Positions 34,761-49,420 are shown, numbered from the stretch's first letter. The stretch is DNA of 64,000 nucleotides from Sphagnum magellanicum (GCA_021904315.1 CM038915.1:15624001-15688000); one strand, 5' to 3'. Notes: generated by a model not told the origin, from the letters alone. Made by a program: numbers and translations.

Positions 34761-35983
34761 GAAATCAAGTTCAGGAGGTCAACCTGAAAAATCGGGAACA
34801 GAAGCCATGCATGCTGCTGCAGCTATTGTTGTTGAGCCATCACAGAAGAAATTAAAACTTGAGAGAAGAAAGAGTTTACAAACTGACTAGGAAAAGATGG
34901 GCTGAATCATCCTCCTCCTCCTCTTCCCCAAACAAAACACCTTCGCTTTGGACACCCTAAATCCACCAGCATTCCTCCTCAGAGTTCTTTAGCAAATTAG
35001 GGTTTTCCTCTTGCAAGCAAATCCGAGCGACGCAAAACTTCGAGCAGTCACAAACGCACACAGAGACAGAATTTCTGAAGAATCCCATTACCCAATTTCG
35101 TGTTATCCCAATTTCTGTTTTGATTCGATTGGGTGCCCCCAAAAAGGAGGGATGATTCCTTTGGAGATTGCGGCGCAGACAGATCCGGACAGCAAGAAAG
35201 CTATCAGACGGACGGACCCACAAGTAATATTACGAAGAAGGTTGAGGAGCTTGGCATCAGATGGTTCTTGGATATCTCTTCTAGTCTGAAGAGTTTTGCA
35301 CAAGAAGAATTGGTGAAGGAGGTGATGTTTGTGGGGGTGAAGAAGGTTTTTGGTTCTTTTCTGTTTTGTGGATGTTTTGGATTTGCAACTGCTGCTACCT
35401 AGAGCTTCTTCCTTGTCAATTGCAAAAAAGAGCTTGTTGTTGTCTGCAATCAATTGCACAGTGATGATGAGGATGATGATGAGGATGATAGAGCTTGTCA
35501 ATTGCAAGAGAGCTTGTTGTTATCTGCAATTTCAGAATGATGATGATGATGATGCAACCAAAGCAGTAGTGGAGATGAGAAATGCACAGTCATAAGTGTC
35601 TTGTCGAGAAGGAAGGCTTAATTGATTGTACTCAAGCTTGAGTACAATCAATCCTTACAGAGAGACCAAGAGACAGAGAGAAAGTGAGAAACCAAGCCCA
35701 CAGAAGAAATTGAAACTTTGAAGCTTGAGTGTGTGCTATTCTCAAACCCATGATCAAACAAATCAAAACCAAAAAAACCCACAGAAACCAACAAAATGCA
35801 AAGCAAACTAAAGCACAAGAACAAGAGGAAGAATCTCAAGAGGGAACCTCTTCCCTCCTCCATACCAATCGCACTTTTTTAGGGTTTGAAGCTCTGATGG
35901 TCTACAAACAAATGCAATCTTCCATCCTCAAGATCCTCCAAGAGCGGCGAATGGACCCAAAGATTTCGCACATCCTTACAGAG

Positions 35984-36042
35984 TTGTCTGTCTGTCTGTC
36001 TGTCTGTCTGACCACATTCTGGAAGAAGAAGAAGAAGAAGAA
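35984..36042. repeat. (TGTC)n followed by (GAA)n microsatellites
   Basis: A TCTG tetranucleotide run at about 35984-36010 is followed 15 bases later by GAAGAAGAA at about 36023-36040. The pair recurs at 36264-36343. Confidence 0.85.
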
Positions 36043-36263
36043 GTGCAAATGGATTGCTTTTGCATAACGAACAAACAGCGAGGAAGAAAGAAAGAAACAT
36101 CGGCAGCATCTCCCCCGCTCGGAGGAGGATATTCTGCCGACGGCAGCGCGCTGGAGGGGCCAGAAGAGAGGAGAAGAGCTTACGTCTGGAGGTTGCCTGG
36201 AAGGGCCAAGGAATCTGGATCGCATATGCTGCTTTTCACGGCGACGCCGAGCTCTGATTCTTG

Positions 36264-36343
36264 TTCTTGTTCTTTTGTCTGTCTGTCTGTCCGTCTGTTT
36301 GTCTTCGGACAAGAACAACGAAGAAGAAGAAGAAGAAGAAGAA
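36264..36343. repeat. Second (TGTC)n plus (GAA)n pair, SEC12-like gene leader
   Basis: TCTGTCTGTCTGTCCGTCTG at about 36276-36295 and GAAGAAGAAGAA at 36319-36343 lie 75-140 bases upstream of the SEC12-like ATG, so they are likely transcribed. Confidence 0.85.
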
Positions 36344-36418
36344 GTGCGAGCTCTTTGTTTCATAGCCCAGAAACCGGGAGAGTTTTGGTGGAAGGGAGGG
36401 TGAGCGGACGAGGACGAC

Positions 36419-39400
36419 ATGAGCAGGCGGGTGAGTTACTTGAGGTCGACCAGGAATGAGGAGGAAGCGGTGCTCACTTGTGCGGCGTGGGCGCCACGGC
36501 CAGCCAGCGACAGAGATGGACCTTCTTCGCTTCTTGTGTTTGCGCGTGGGAGTGACAAGGACGACAACAACAGCGATGTCCTCAATGAGATTTCCGTTGC
36601 GGAGTATGACTTCGACAAAGACCATCTCTCTGCTACTGTACACACTCTTCTCTTCTTCTTCTTCTTCCTCTTCTTCTCTTGTCTCCGTCCTCTTCTTCTT
36701 CTTCTTCTTCTTCTCTTGTCTCCTTTCTTCTCCTTTTTTCTTAGCTTTGTGATGTTTGTCACCAGAAGAGAGCTAGGTCTGAGCATGAACAAGGGAGCTC
36801 TGGTGCTTGAAGAAGACATTCACTCATTCTCTTTTTCTGATTCTTTCTGTGCTTCTCTTGAATCAACAAAGAAGGAAGAATCATTAAATGTGTATGTGTG
36901 TGCGTGCATGTGTGTGTGTTTTTTTTCTTTCTCTTGAACAGATTTCTGCTGTCAATACAGAGGATGGCATTCCTCTAAGAATCGCAGTTCATCCTAAAGG
37001 TGGTGGAGTCTTATGCAGCTTCTCCAATAGTTTCAAGTAAGCTCAAACCTCTTTGCTCAAAAGAAACCCTTGGCAATCTCTTCAGACACACTACAGCATC
37101 CATTGGACATGGCTGTTGCATTGAAAAGCACGTGGGATTCAACCAAGCATGTGGATTTCAATCTGCCACATGCTCCACACACACAGTAACAGTTCTCAAT
37201 GTCGAAATGTTTCATGAGACATTTGAGCTACATAATCTGCTGGTGGCAGAGGTCTTTTGCAAGTGTTTTGTGGATTCAGATTCAACTTGGGCACATGCTA
37301 GATGTTTGCTGAAAAACCCAGTTATTCTTTGATCTAGATAGGGGGGTGGAAAGTGTCTCACTGTCTTGCTCTTCTTTCTGTTCTTGTTTATGCACATGCA
37401 ATGGTGTCATGGTGGTAGGTTCTTGGATTCTCTGCTTGTTTCTGGAGGATTCATATGAGGCTTTAAGGCTTACTGTCATTTTTTTTGTGTGTGTGTGTGT
37501 TTGAATTTGTCCTGGATGTAGGCTGTTTGACATTCAAACAGTGGGGAGTGCAAGGCTGAAAGCATCAGATAGTCAGCTTTCCCCATTACAAGGGATTGGA
37601 ATGCAAAACTGCATCACATTTGATCGTGATGGTCTGTTACTGGCCACTGGTGGAAAGGTACCGAAAAACCTCCTCCTTACTATTGTCTGAAATCTCTCAA
37701 CTGATTGTGTGGATGTTGTTGGTTAACCTAATGTTAAGATGGATATCAATCTGTGCTTTGACATTGTTGCCAACATTCTCAAAATCCATATATTCTGGGG
37801 AAGTTGTTCGAGTTTGTGGAGTTCTCCAACATGTGGAAGTGAAGTTTCCTGTTTCTTCGACAAACTGTGAAGACTTGAGGTCTTTTTTATGTTTTGCCAG
37901 CATATGGGTGAATCATCTGATATAGAGGGAAAGAGGAAACATGTGGATGTGTAGGATGGACATGTTCGTGTTTTTCAGTGGCCCAGCTTAGTGCTCATTT
38001 TGGATGAACCGAAAGCTTTGAAGTCAATTCAAGACCTTGACATCAGGTGTCCCTTCTTCCTGTTGACATTGGGTAGAATTTTGCAAAGTTTCAGAGAGTA
38101 AGCAAAGTCTGAGAGCAAAGGTAGTGAGATGTATGGTTTTCCCTCCTCCTTCAAGAAGGTGATTTTGTGCTCTTTGAGTGTGATATTGACCAGTCTCAGG
38201 TTGTGGTGTCAGGAGAAGGGTGGTCCATAATGTGATGTTTGAAAATTGTTGTGTTTGAATCTTGGACACAGTTTGGACTCAGCATATTTGGCAGCAACTT
38301 CTGAGGACAAGGGATGTCGAGTGTGGGAAATAACGACAGTAAAGGTGGTCGCTGATTTGATTCCTGGAAAGGTAAGAATGTCACATCTCAATTCCCATAT
38401 CATCTCAGGGGGGCATGCAAGCAATAGTCTTTACTTCGATTGATTTCTTAAGTTTGAATTTCTTCTGACACATAATCCTTATGTAAAACTTTGACCTCTC
38501 TTGCTCAAACCTGTACACTATTGAAGCCAGTGGGGAATAATGGAAGCTAGTCACTGCCTTTCACAATGAAGGTGACAGCCTGATACTTTGTAACCAACAC
38601 TGACAAGGTTTTCTCCACAGTCATTTTGTGGTGTCTGGTTTGGATTTGCCAGAACTGAAACAACAATTCTTTGGTTATGTGACCAAAAAAAATTGTGACA
38701 GTTCTCTCTGAAATTACATTGATATTTGTTAGTGTCTCCATCTCTGTATGTTGAGTTCAGGGTGTTGGTCCCATATGTATCCATACAGGCCTTCCTTCCC
38801 TACCCAAACCTGATAACTTTCTGATTATGTTACATGGTGCAGGAGGAGAAATTCAGCTACTGCAGATTCTCAAGGGATGGAAAGTTGCCTTTCTTATTTG
38901 TCAGTTCCACTAAAAGTAAGCATTTTGCAATGTTTTCTCCTGTACTTTTAGAGCATACATCTGATACCTTAGAGTATCAAAGAGGAATGGAAATCACTGA
39001 CAAAAAACTAAGGATTGGACTATTTTGATGCAAAGCTTCTGTGATAATTGACCTGTATTTTTGCAGGCAAAAAGGACGGGGCTGTTGGTGTGTGGGATTT
39101 AAGTGATTGGAGTAAAGTGGGTTACAAAAAGCTTTCAGTTTTTCCTATTTCTTCACTTGCTGTTACTCGGGATGGCAAGTACATTGGCATGTATGGATTC
39201 TTCACTCATCTCTTGGGGATTTTCTATTGGGAACCATTGCACCTTCCCTCCATTAGAAACCAAAGGAAATGCTTTTCAAAAGCTGGGTGTCTATTGTCTG
39301 AACCTCCCTTCACAAACAGTCTACTCATAGTTTCACCTCTTTTGCAATTTACCTTATATTGTGATTTGCAGGAAATCTGAAGCATCATTGGATCTTTGAT

Positions 39401-40366
39401 TGTATTTCTCAGATTAACCATCTGTGATCTAGAATGCTGGCTCGGGGGATTGGACTTGAAACTTGGGGCCTAGACATATTTAACAGTTTGAGGTTCTTCT
39501 ATCTGTGTAGAGGGAACTCAAAAGGCGATGTTGCAGTTGTCAATGTCAAAAGCATGGATGTTTATCGGCGCTTTGGTAGTGCACATGTGGCTCCAGTGAC
39601 TGCTTTAGAGTTCTCAAAACAACGACGGTAAGTAAATTGATAGAGAGTGTTGCAATGGTGCTCTTGACAGTAGTCCAAGATGAGTCCTGAATCATTCTAA
39701 TGTCCAGTGCAAACCATTCTTGATCCATACAGGGCATTGTTGTCACTTGGAGCCGACTCAAGTGCTCACGTCAATGTGATTGAGAAATGGGAATGGAAAG
39801 GTACTGCCATGTTCTGAGTCTTGGGTTTTCATGCTTCTGCTTGTCTTTGAATCTGTTAGTTGTTAGTAATACAAAAGTACATGGATTGTGGATTTTAGGG
39901 TCTCTTTGCAGCTATGTTTAGAACTCTTCCTTAGCAACAAGATGGATTAACATCAACAAGAACATATAATTGAGTGATAATTCTCCGGTTAGCACACTAG
40001 AAATGCCAAAAAAATTTAATTGTGTGTGTGTTTGTTATTGCAAAGGTTTCCAGGCCAATTCTGAGTAGTGAAGAGGAGTTTCTAGAGGTGGCTGTCAGGT
40101 CCTAGTGTGGAGCATTTATGTGATGCAGAGCCTGGACATGATCTTACAGATTGATTTATTGTGGGGGTTTGACAGATTGGCAACTATATTCAATTGTACT
40201 GGTGCTGATATTATTCTCAGCGTTACTCTTCTGGCTTTTCTTTGAATCGACAATGTCAGATGACTTTTGGCAATTTCCAATGGGTCGATCACAACCAGCT
40301 CGTCCCCCCCCTGAGGCTATTTGGGGTAACCCAAATTGGGAAAATGCAGCTGGAAAAGAACTGTAG
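36419..40366 (+). CDS. SEC12/PHF1-like WD40 membrane protein
   Basis: Ten exons join in frame with GT-AG borders: 36419-36637, 36942-37036, 37522-37657, 37955-38046, 38272-38371, 38843-38915, 39067-39178, 39511-39627, 39733-39800 and 40176-40366 (stop TAG), 400 aa in total. The product is a seven-bladed WD40 propeller (visible strands D-G-H-V-R-V-F-Q-W, K-G-C-R-V-W-E-I, D-G-A-V-G-V-W-D-L, K-G-D-V-A-V-V-N-V). It is followed by one C-terminal membrane helix, residues about 341-361, and a short lumenal Trp/Pro-rich tail. This is the layout of SEC12, the ER exchange factor for the SAR1 GTPase that starts COPII vesicles. It is also that of the plant paralogue PHF1, which is needed for ER exit of phosphate transporters. 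Length matches that family (about 390-400 aa). The two cannot be separated by eye. Confidence 0.9.
36652..36728. repeat. (CTT)n tracts in intron 1 of the SEC12-like gene
   Basis: Three TTC/CTT runs fill the start of intron 1. They create Lys/Arg-rich antisense and Phe/Leu/Ser-rich sense frames that are not genes. Confidence 0.8.
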
Positions 40367-42650
40367 ACCAAGGCAGAGGCAGGGATTTATTGCTTGGATT
40401 CCATGTTTGGGATCTATCTTTCCATTTCTCCCATAGGATCGCCCTTCTTCACTTAATCATGATTTTGAGGGATGTCATATATCATTGTGAGCTCCATGTT
40501 TCATCCTCAGTCTGAAAAGCACCCACTGGTTTGGATGCAAATACTGGTTGTGGAATTAGCGGACAATAAATTGGCAAAATTTATTGTAATTTCTTCTAGG
40601 TTGTGACACCGGCATTTAAGCTAGCAATTGGAGTGTTATTCTCAGAATTGTCGTGTTCATACTGTTTTTATCTTCCCAGCTGTAAACACCTGCAGAGATG
40701 GAATAATGTCTTAAACACAGCAAGAGCAAAATTGTCAGGAGCAGGGTAGCTCCCTTCTCTGCTTGTCTTGCGATGCTGTCATTGCGAACATGTATTTACC
40801 AACCTCAACAATTGGAGGTGGACATTGCAGATGAATGAAGGTAAGTCCACTTGTTTGATGCAAAATATCAATTTGCAAAATGAGTGGTGTTTCCGATTAT
40901 GGTATGGCAGACTTGCAACTGTTTCATTTTATTGAACGTGGTCCCTGTTATGACCGTGATTTCCTCCTCCTGCCAGAGAGCCGAAGGTGTGAGTACTCAA
41001 ACAGGTCAGATGACTTTGGTTTCAATCCTCAAGTGCAATTGATTGTGATTAGGTTTTGCCCAGCAAGCTGAAGAAACTGTGGCAACTGTATGCTCAACAA
41101 TGTGCTGTTTCCTTCCAATGTCAGTGCAAGCTTGTCAGTAAGCTTTCTTCCATGCATTGGATTTCTCTTGTCCTGGCCATTTCCTTTTGAAAGTAAGAGT
41201 AAAGGAAATGTAACCTTGTATCACAAAGTCAAAATTCGGTACCAACACTACTGTTGCACAAGTTTCTTTATTCATTCGAAACAATGTGGCATATTGTCAA
41301 TAACAACTTCATCAATTGGTTACATCTTTTGCCAAATGCTAGATGATCTTTTCATGGTTGATGCAATGAACATTGATCATTAAGAAACCTTCTAAGTTTA
41401 GGTTTTGAATTTCTTTGTATCACTAATGGTTTGTTTTTTGTAATGGGTTGCATTAAAAGAGAAAAACAAGAATTTTTTGTTTAATATTCAAATTTAAGAC
41501 CATCATATCTTGGTCGATCCCATGTGGAAATTTTGCAGTTGCCATCATGAACACACACATTTACCTTATTTATTATTAGAGCAAATCCCCAGAGGTTTGT
41601 ATTATTCAATCAGCTCCAAAAATGGAATGAATTATTTAGATTGAAAAAAACCCTTTGGTAGCAAAATAAGTGTCATTGATGACTGTGACCCAAACTAGTT
41701 TTTCCAATAAATTTGGTGATACACTGAGTTTCATCCAGTCTTTCCTTTTTCCTGAGCGCCTCCATTGCTGCTACATATATTTTCACTGCTCCTACCTATA
41801 CAATTACTATAATTACACCCGAACCTTGTGCATTAAATGCTGAGTTTTATGGCATTTCATACTGAGATTTAATAAAATTTCCTCACTTTGCAGATACCAC
41901 AGAAAGAGGGGATAGGGGGTGAAAGCAGGCCCAAAGACAGGGTGAAGACAGGGTGACTTTATGGAGAACTCTATTGTCTACAATGTCTTTTTTTCCCCCC
42001 CTCCATTTTGTGATTTCGAATTTTTAGCAAAATTAATTAAATTCACACTAAAACACAAAAGATACCTTACATAGCTACGTCATAACTTGTGTTGGCTAGA
42101 TAAGAGAGGATGCTCTCAAAACTTGTTATTTATATTATTCCATAAACCCCTCTATAGTTTCATTGTGTTTTAAAAACTTTCAATCAACTCAACATTTAAA
42201 TTTTTTACAACTTCTATACCGAATAATTATTTTTAAAATTCTGAAATATATATTTTAGATCCTTTCACATATGCATCCTTCTCTCTCTAATGGTATTTTT
42301 CCATATTAATGTGATGCAACCATATTTCAATGATATAATTGACTGGATTACAATAGACAATCAAAGATCCTAGCAAACATGTCATCCCCTTTAAATAACA
42401 TTGCAAAAATCTTTGTTTGATGGAGCCTCCATCATGAAGATTGGATCTAGTAATCTTAATCTTACTAGCATTGAATTCACTAGATCTAGCTATGACCAAT
42501 GATAACTTGAAGTGTAACAAATTTCCACCTTTTTTTCCCAGATTTTCTTCTTATGATTTTTCCTACACTAATGCAATGGTGGATTTTTATTTTAATCACT
42601 TTCAAGTTCTTCTTGCTTGCTTGGTGTGTACAAGTGAAAGGTTTTAACTA
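40367..42650. other. 3' flank of the SEC12-like gene and AT-rich spacer
   Basis: No gene is supported. The first few hundred bases are likely 3' untranslated sequence. A short frame at 41090-41383 lacks coding features. Confidence 0.5.
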
Positions 42651-42654
42651 ACAA

Positions 42655-43035
42655 GGTGAGTAGAATGCATGGAGATGGTTAGTACATAGGTAAGCTCTAG
42701 GGTTGTTGATAGGTAGATAGTTTAAAAAAACAAAGATAAGTAGAATGTATGTAGATGGTTGTTATTGAAGTAACTTTTGATAAGGGTTATTACATGGGTT
42801 GTTAGTAGTTAACTAAAACCAAGAGTGAGTAAAATTATATGTAAATAGTTAATGGTACATAGGCAAATTAAAGGGCTAGTAACTTGTTATTAGGGAAGTA
42901 GTAAAAACAAGATAAGTAGAGAAACATGTAGATGGTTAGTAGTTAATATTTATATATGTAAGAGCTAATGGGTTGTTAATAGGTTGGTAATAAATATGAG
43001 GGTAAGTAGAATGTATGTAGATGGTTAAATCTAGT
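42655..43035. repeat. Degenerate tandem repeat, 80-91-bp period, five units
   Basis: A RTAAGTAGAATGTATGTAGATGGTT-type block recurs at about 42661, 42741, 42828, 42916 and 43007. Between blocks lie GGGTTGTTAGTAGTTA and TAGGTAGATAG-like segments. Confidence 0.8.
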
Positions 43036-46000
43036 TTAGGTAATTCTAGGGACAATGATAATCAAAATTGGTTTATGTGAACTGAGTATAGGGTCCATAA
43101 CGGTCGTCATTACAGCAATTAGAAATGTTCCTCACTTAATATTTATGTTGAATGGAATGGAACAATGTTTTTTTTGTAATCTTTGTGTTTTCTCATGTTT
43201 CAACTTCACATAAGAATGAATTAGTGTCTCACATTTCAAAAAAAATTGGAAATTTTGTTTTTTCCTTATCTTGGTGCAAATAAAAAGGATTTATTACATG
43301 TTACACATTGCATCATATCATTACAACTATTTGGCAAAATTTTATTTATTTTAACATGACAAGTCGTTGATAAATGAAAATGTGTTATCTAATTAAACTT
43401 CATATGAATATATTGACATTGTTCAAACAATTGTTAGCAAAAGAGTAAAAGAGCATATGTCAATGCAAAAGATGAAAATGGATATTTTGCCTTTGTATTT
43501 AGCGTGCGGAAACAATCATGATGGAATCATCTTGATACTATGCATTTCTTATTTATTTCTTTTTTGTTTCATAGATCATAAATTGTATGAATTTCTATGA
43601 TTTCTTACAATTATGTAAATATTATGTGAAAAATTATATGCACAAAAGACAAAAGATAAAAGGGAGCAAATGGAAAAGCACATTATGAATTTAGTAATGA
43701 TTCAGTGAAAATTATATGTTTCAAACACAAAACAAGGATGAAAGTTCACCATAGAATTATGATTTAAAAATTTATGTGGAATTGTGTTTTTCTCACATAT
43801 ATTGTGATTTTTAATGCAACAATTTTTGTCATGAATTTTTAATGTTTGGACATGCACACATTTTCTTTTCCTTCATTGTGACTAATCTAGCTTGTGTAGT
43901 TGGCCCAAGTGTGAACACATTGAGGGTTCAACTGATTTTTCCTTACAAACCCAATTTTTGCAATTTGTTTGAATTTCTAACAACAAAATCCATTTAAAAA
44001 TCAATATTGTCCGCACCTTAACTCTAAAAATTGTGAAATAAACTTGATTAAATCTGACTTGAGGAGGGCTTTCCAAAAACACCAAGAATGGTCCCCAATT
44101 CCAATAAAAAATTCAGTTTTGATTTGATTTATTTTTTATTGAAAAAATTGTTCAATAATCAATAGCTTCCACACCATAGCTCCAAATAATCTCAAACCAA
44201 GTCAGTGCACACCTACTCATCGAGAGCTTTCGAAAAATACTAAGAGCGCAACATGAAGCATTGTGATTTGGAAAATCTTAAGTTGACAAATAAAACAAAA
44301 CAAACTACCTTAATTCATAGATAGATTTGCACTCACTTAAGGTGTTGCATAACATGTGATGTTCACCTCATTATGTGTGCATTATGTGAAAAGAAATGAT
44401 TGAAAGATTTAATGAAACAAAAAAGGAAGAATGTAATAATATCCTCAATGTTCTTTAAATGTATTTCTTTTTTTGACTATTTTTTTTGTTAATGTGTGTT
44501 TTGATAATTTGATTAAGATCTATGCATTACATCATTATTATATAGTAGAAGCCATATGATAACAAACCATTTATACTTTTATAAGCGTGTTTTAAGCAAT
44601 GTGGGTGTTTATTTCTCAAATGACAAAAAAACCTACATATTTATCAAATTAGTTAAACAAGATGAAGTCATAGAAGATAAAAACAAGTCGAAGATGCAAT
44701 TCAATACAAAAGAAAAGTGATCAAACAATGATTGAAGAAGTATACTTGCAAATAATATTATTTTTGAGATCCACATTTGACATTTTGTTGTTTCATAAAA
44801 TCAAATTTCAACAAAATTGAATAAGGATTTATGAATTTAAAAAAAAAATTACACATGTAAAATGTCATTTGGTTGTTGTTGCAAAATTGCATATATAACA
44901 TGAATAAATAAAATAAAATAACTTTGTGCATGTCTTGTCACAAAATCAATGGTTATTAACAATTTATTGGGATAATGGCATGTTTGGCAATCAAAATGTT
45001 CCTATCATAAATATATAGAACTTATATCTTTGCATGAATCTTCTACTAAATAAAAATGATCCTATGTATTCGTGATGGATTAAATTTGTGATATTTTCAT
45101 TAGTTTTTTGAGATTCATTAACTAGGAACATTATTAATTATATGGGCAGATAATCAACATTTTCCTAATTACAAATGTCATGGCTTAATGATAAATCCTA
45201 ATAAATTTACAATATAAGAATCATTAATTTATTATTATATGAATATAAAATATTTTTACAACTTATGGAAACCTTTAAGATTATTATTAACATTGTAAAA
45301 GAGGATAGAATTTAAAGATGTTACCATAAAACATACGTGATTTGATGAATTCAAATGGTTTATATGTCTTTCAAAAATCATTTGGTGATCCTTGTCCCTT
45401 ATGCAAATATGACCTACTAAAAAATAAAATCCATCTTGTTTATCACACAATTTATTGTACATGGATATCATTTTTTTCTTTACATTTTATTTTTTAGCTT
45501 AGTACCCTAACATCTTTGACACTCATTATATTATCTTAAAAAATTATCAATTCTCAAAATGAGTTTTTCCAAAAAACATTTGTCAAGGAAAATACATTTT
45601 TGGGGGGAAATATTCAAGAGTATTTTATTCTTGACATGAAATATTCAAATTTTATTAATGAAACTTCCTTTGTATTACATTAATCAAATGTATTTAAGTA
45701 GCCTTAAAAAATTGTGAATCTATTAAATCATTTGTGTTTTTTGATGAATATGTTGTAGAGGTTACAACTTTCTTTTAATGTGTGTTGTTATTTGAATTAA
45801 ATGCATGGAAGGATGAATTATTTATTGCCACCATAAAAGTTATATAGGAAAAGAAAAAAGAAAAAAAAAAGGTTGCCCAAAAAAAAAAATGATTTAGTTT
45901 GTGAACAATCCACCAATTATTTTGGGCACATGAAATAGAACAAACAGAACATATGCCTCCTAAACTAGCTAATGAACCAAGTTGGTGGGTCTCAACAAAA

Positions 46001-49000
46001 AAAAAACTCGAAGCCAACATTTTACAACCATGGACTTTTGTTATTGTCCCTTTTTTATTCCTTGAAGTAGTAAGGATTTTTTATTCCCCTTTTTGGCTTT
46101 GTCCTTGATATTCAATTATCTTCTTCATCATAGAGTTTGCAAAGGTCAAAGATGAGAAAGAACTTAGAAACCAAAAAGACCATAAAACTTAGATTTGTTT
46201 TTCTTTTTATGTGAGTCATGAATTAAGTTTTTTCTAAAAAAATAGTGAAAAGATTTTCATTATACATAATATGTTTATATATAAAATACTAATTTTGTTT
46301 GACTGATGCTTGGGGTTTAGGGTTTTGTCGATGTTCAAAAAATTGTAGTGTGTTCAATTTTTTCTATGTATGTTACAATGTGTTGTGTTGGGCTTTTATG
46401 ATCTTTGTTAAAAAAAAAGGTTAAAGCTCTTTAATCTTTGGCTTGGATTTTTTGGATTTCAAGTGAGTAACAAAAAGAAGGCACTTCGTTAACTAGTGTA
46501 GCAATAGTGTGGAGCATCTACTTGCGGCACCATGTTGACAACAAATGAGAAGGCGTATAGACCCTCCATTCACCTCATGTGCTTGATGTAAACGCTTGCA
46601 AATTGAATGCAAATTGAAATGGGAAAAAGCTTTTAAAAACCATGCCCATTGATCACAACAAATTTTTTTTTCACTTATAAAAATTTCCCATTTTTTATGT
46701 AGTTGAAACATGTTCAAAGTTTGGCTTTTGATTTCAAATTTTACATTTACTCAAAACTTTAATATTTTGGGTTAAATCAATTGCATGTTAACTATAAATC
46801 ACATGTTTTAAATCTTTTAAATTTCAACATTTTGTTTCATAGGAAAATAATAACATGTATTGGTTTGTTATTCTTGGTTAGTGTGTTTTTTCAATTTGTT
46901 TTTTTTTATAGTGTCACCAACAAACATCCCAAGAGTGATCTAGTAATAAATGACAACCTTTTCTTAGAACTTGTCAAAAAAACACCATTTAATAATTTGA
47001 CTACCTATAATAGCCATGAATATAATCAAGCTACATTGATCCAAAATAGTTACTTCTTTGATGATTGTTTTTCAAAAACCAAGGAATTTTGCAATGAAAT
47101 ATTTTTTTGGCTAAATTTATTTTGGAACAATGTGAAATTTCACACAAAAGAAATGTTGGTCTTGGTGTATTTTGAACTATTAAACCACGCTTTTTATCCA
47201 TAAATCCTTAATGCATTTGATTTTGATTAATTTTCATAATGTTCATAATTACAAAAAATGGTAACACTAAATTTAACGTGACAATAATTTTTTGGTTTGT
47301 ATTGAAAGCAAAAATTAAAATAAGTTAATATGAAATGTCATTATATTTATACTTTTAAAGCCAAATTATTGACAAATTTTTATACTTTCGATTTAATAAC
47401 ATGTTAAATAAAAATTAAAAATGTATTAAAAATTATTGATTAAACCATGTATAATAACATCGAAATATTCAAATTTCAAAATTTTTATTTTAAAAATATT
47501 TTAATGGACATATTTTCATCAAAATTAAAAACATATTCAATTCAACATTGAAAATGAAATATCTATCGAAGTTGAAAAATCTCAATTATTATTATTTTTA
47601 TGTTTATGAAATTAATTAGAGTTAATAAATTTGTAATAAACATCAAATTAATTAATATTTACGGGAAAGTGGTATGTGGCAATCTTTTAATGTCACCTCT
47701 ACACATGATTAGTTGTAGTTTTTTTTTTCTTTCCAATTTTGTGATGTAGCCACATTTGCAACCATTCATAGGATGTTTAGCCAATTTTGGCTACATGACA
47801 TGTAGCAAGCTTAATTTAATATTTTAAGAAATTCTTCTACTTTTTAACTACATGGAAGACTATAGAATCTAAATGTGGTGAATTTAACTTTTGTTTTTTA
47901 CTTTTTTCATGAAAAACCCCTTTGAAAGGGTTACAATCCATTTATAGATCTTGCATTAGTGCAAAACTTCACAAAATTATTTTTTATTGTTTTAGGGTGG
48001 GCACTTTGTTTTGCCTCTTTTAATCACCCTTTCTTCGGAATGAATGAATTAATTTTTTTAAAAAATCAATAAAATATATTTCACCCTTCAACTTTGGTTT
48101 TTTTTTATAATTAGTGAAGACTCTATTTATATAATATTTCCAAAGTTTCTTAAGCCTTTAAACCACTATGATTATTGTTAAGCAAAAGTCTCCAAAAGAC
48201 ATCCAAAATGGCTTGTCAACTTAATAAACATTCATAAATTCAAATATCCTTAATAAAAATTAAGGTTGGTGGGGCATTTTGGTTTGGAGATGACCTAAGT
48301 TTTGTCAACAACAAAAACACACCCAAACAACAAAAAGGATAATGAAAGATGGGAACGATAGGAAAAAACGATAATTTTAACATAAATAATAACAAATAAT
48401 TTAGCAAGGGTGTTAGAAAGATATGCTAGAAACACTAAGGGTATTATTAGGTTGGAGATGAAAAAAAGTTATTTTTGAACAATAGGAGGCACCAAGAAAT
48501 TAAAGGTTGAAGGACTTGAATACAATGTTAGAGAACACCAAAGGCACCAAAAAATCCATAGGAAACATTGTAAACACTAGGGTCAAAAATATTTTATATT
48601 TTATATTATATTTATTTTCAATTGGGGGTTGTTAGTAAGCATTGGAGGAAAAATATTGGAAGACATTAGAAAGACCCAATTTTTTTTTGAAGGCAACAAA
48701 AGACACCAAAGAAAAAAAAAAAAAAAAAAAAACTCGTGAATGCCATAAATTTTAAGGTTTCAATAATCAAAAATTAAATCTCATATTCTAAAATTAATGG
48801 AAGTGAAAATTTTTTAATGAACAATCTATATGATCCTAGATTATTAAGGTATGAAAAATTAATTAAAAATTAAATAAAATTCAAATATGTTAATATTTTG
48901 ACCTTATGTCAATTGATTGATCGTCATTGGTAGTGCAAAGCATGAAGAAGCCCAAGTGTATATAGATAGATGGTTAAACAAGGTGTGTGTCACACTATGG

Positions 49001-49410
49001 CCTTGCCATTCACATTAAAAAGTATCCTAAGGCAAAAGAAGAATTATGGAAACTCAAATATTCCACCATGCAAAAATATAATCTTTAAAAAAAAAAATCC
49101 TCTAAAAAAAATCAAAATCCTTCAAGAAATCATAACTCTATAACTAATCTCAAGTTCCAACACAAGCCAAAATATCGGCTTTCAAAAATCCTCATATAAA
49201 AATAGACCTATTATTATTACCTAGGGGCCTATAAAAATCCCTTAAGCTACTACACTCTATAATGAATCTAAACACAATATCCTTGCCTTTCTACACAAGG
49301 GGCATTATAGTTGATGCAAAGGATTACTAAATGGGTTGTTTGTAGTTAGTAGGTAGGTATTAAAAAAACAAGGCTAAGTACACTAATATCATGCAAAAAA
49401 TATATATCCT
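43036..49410. other. AT-rich intergenic DNA, no supported gene
   Basis: Homopolymer runs (for example A22 near 48711-48732) and AT-rich drift dominate. The longest frame (46781-47203, 140 codons, Phe/Leu/Asn-rich) reflects composition. One single repeat unit, GGGTTGTTTGTAGTTAGTAGG, at about 49336 is related to the 42.7-kb array. Confidence 0.55.
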
Positions 49411-49420
49411 TTTTTTTAAT

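Noticed and set aside
35902-36937. Several 100-170-codon frames on both strands around the SEC12-like start
   Set aside because: Most are translations of (TGTC)n, (GAA)n and (CTT)n repeats; only the frame from 36419 continues into WD40 exons.
46781-47203. 140-codon Phe/Leu/Asn-rich frame with a hydrophobic stretch
   Set aside because: Composition follows the surrounding AT-rich DNA; no motif, no splice context and no neighbouring exons.
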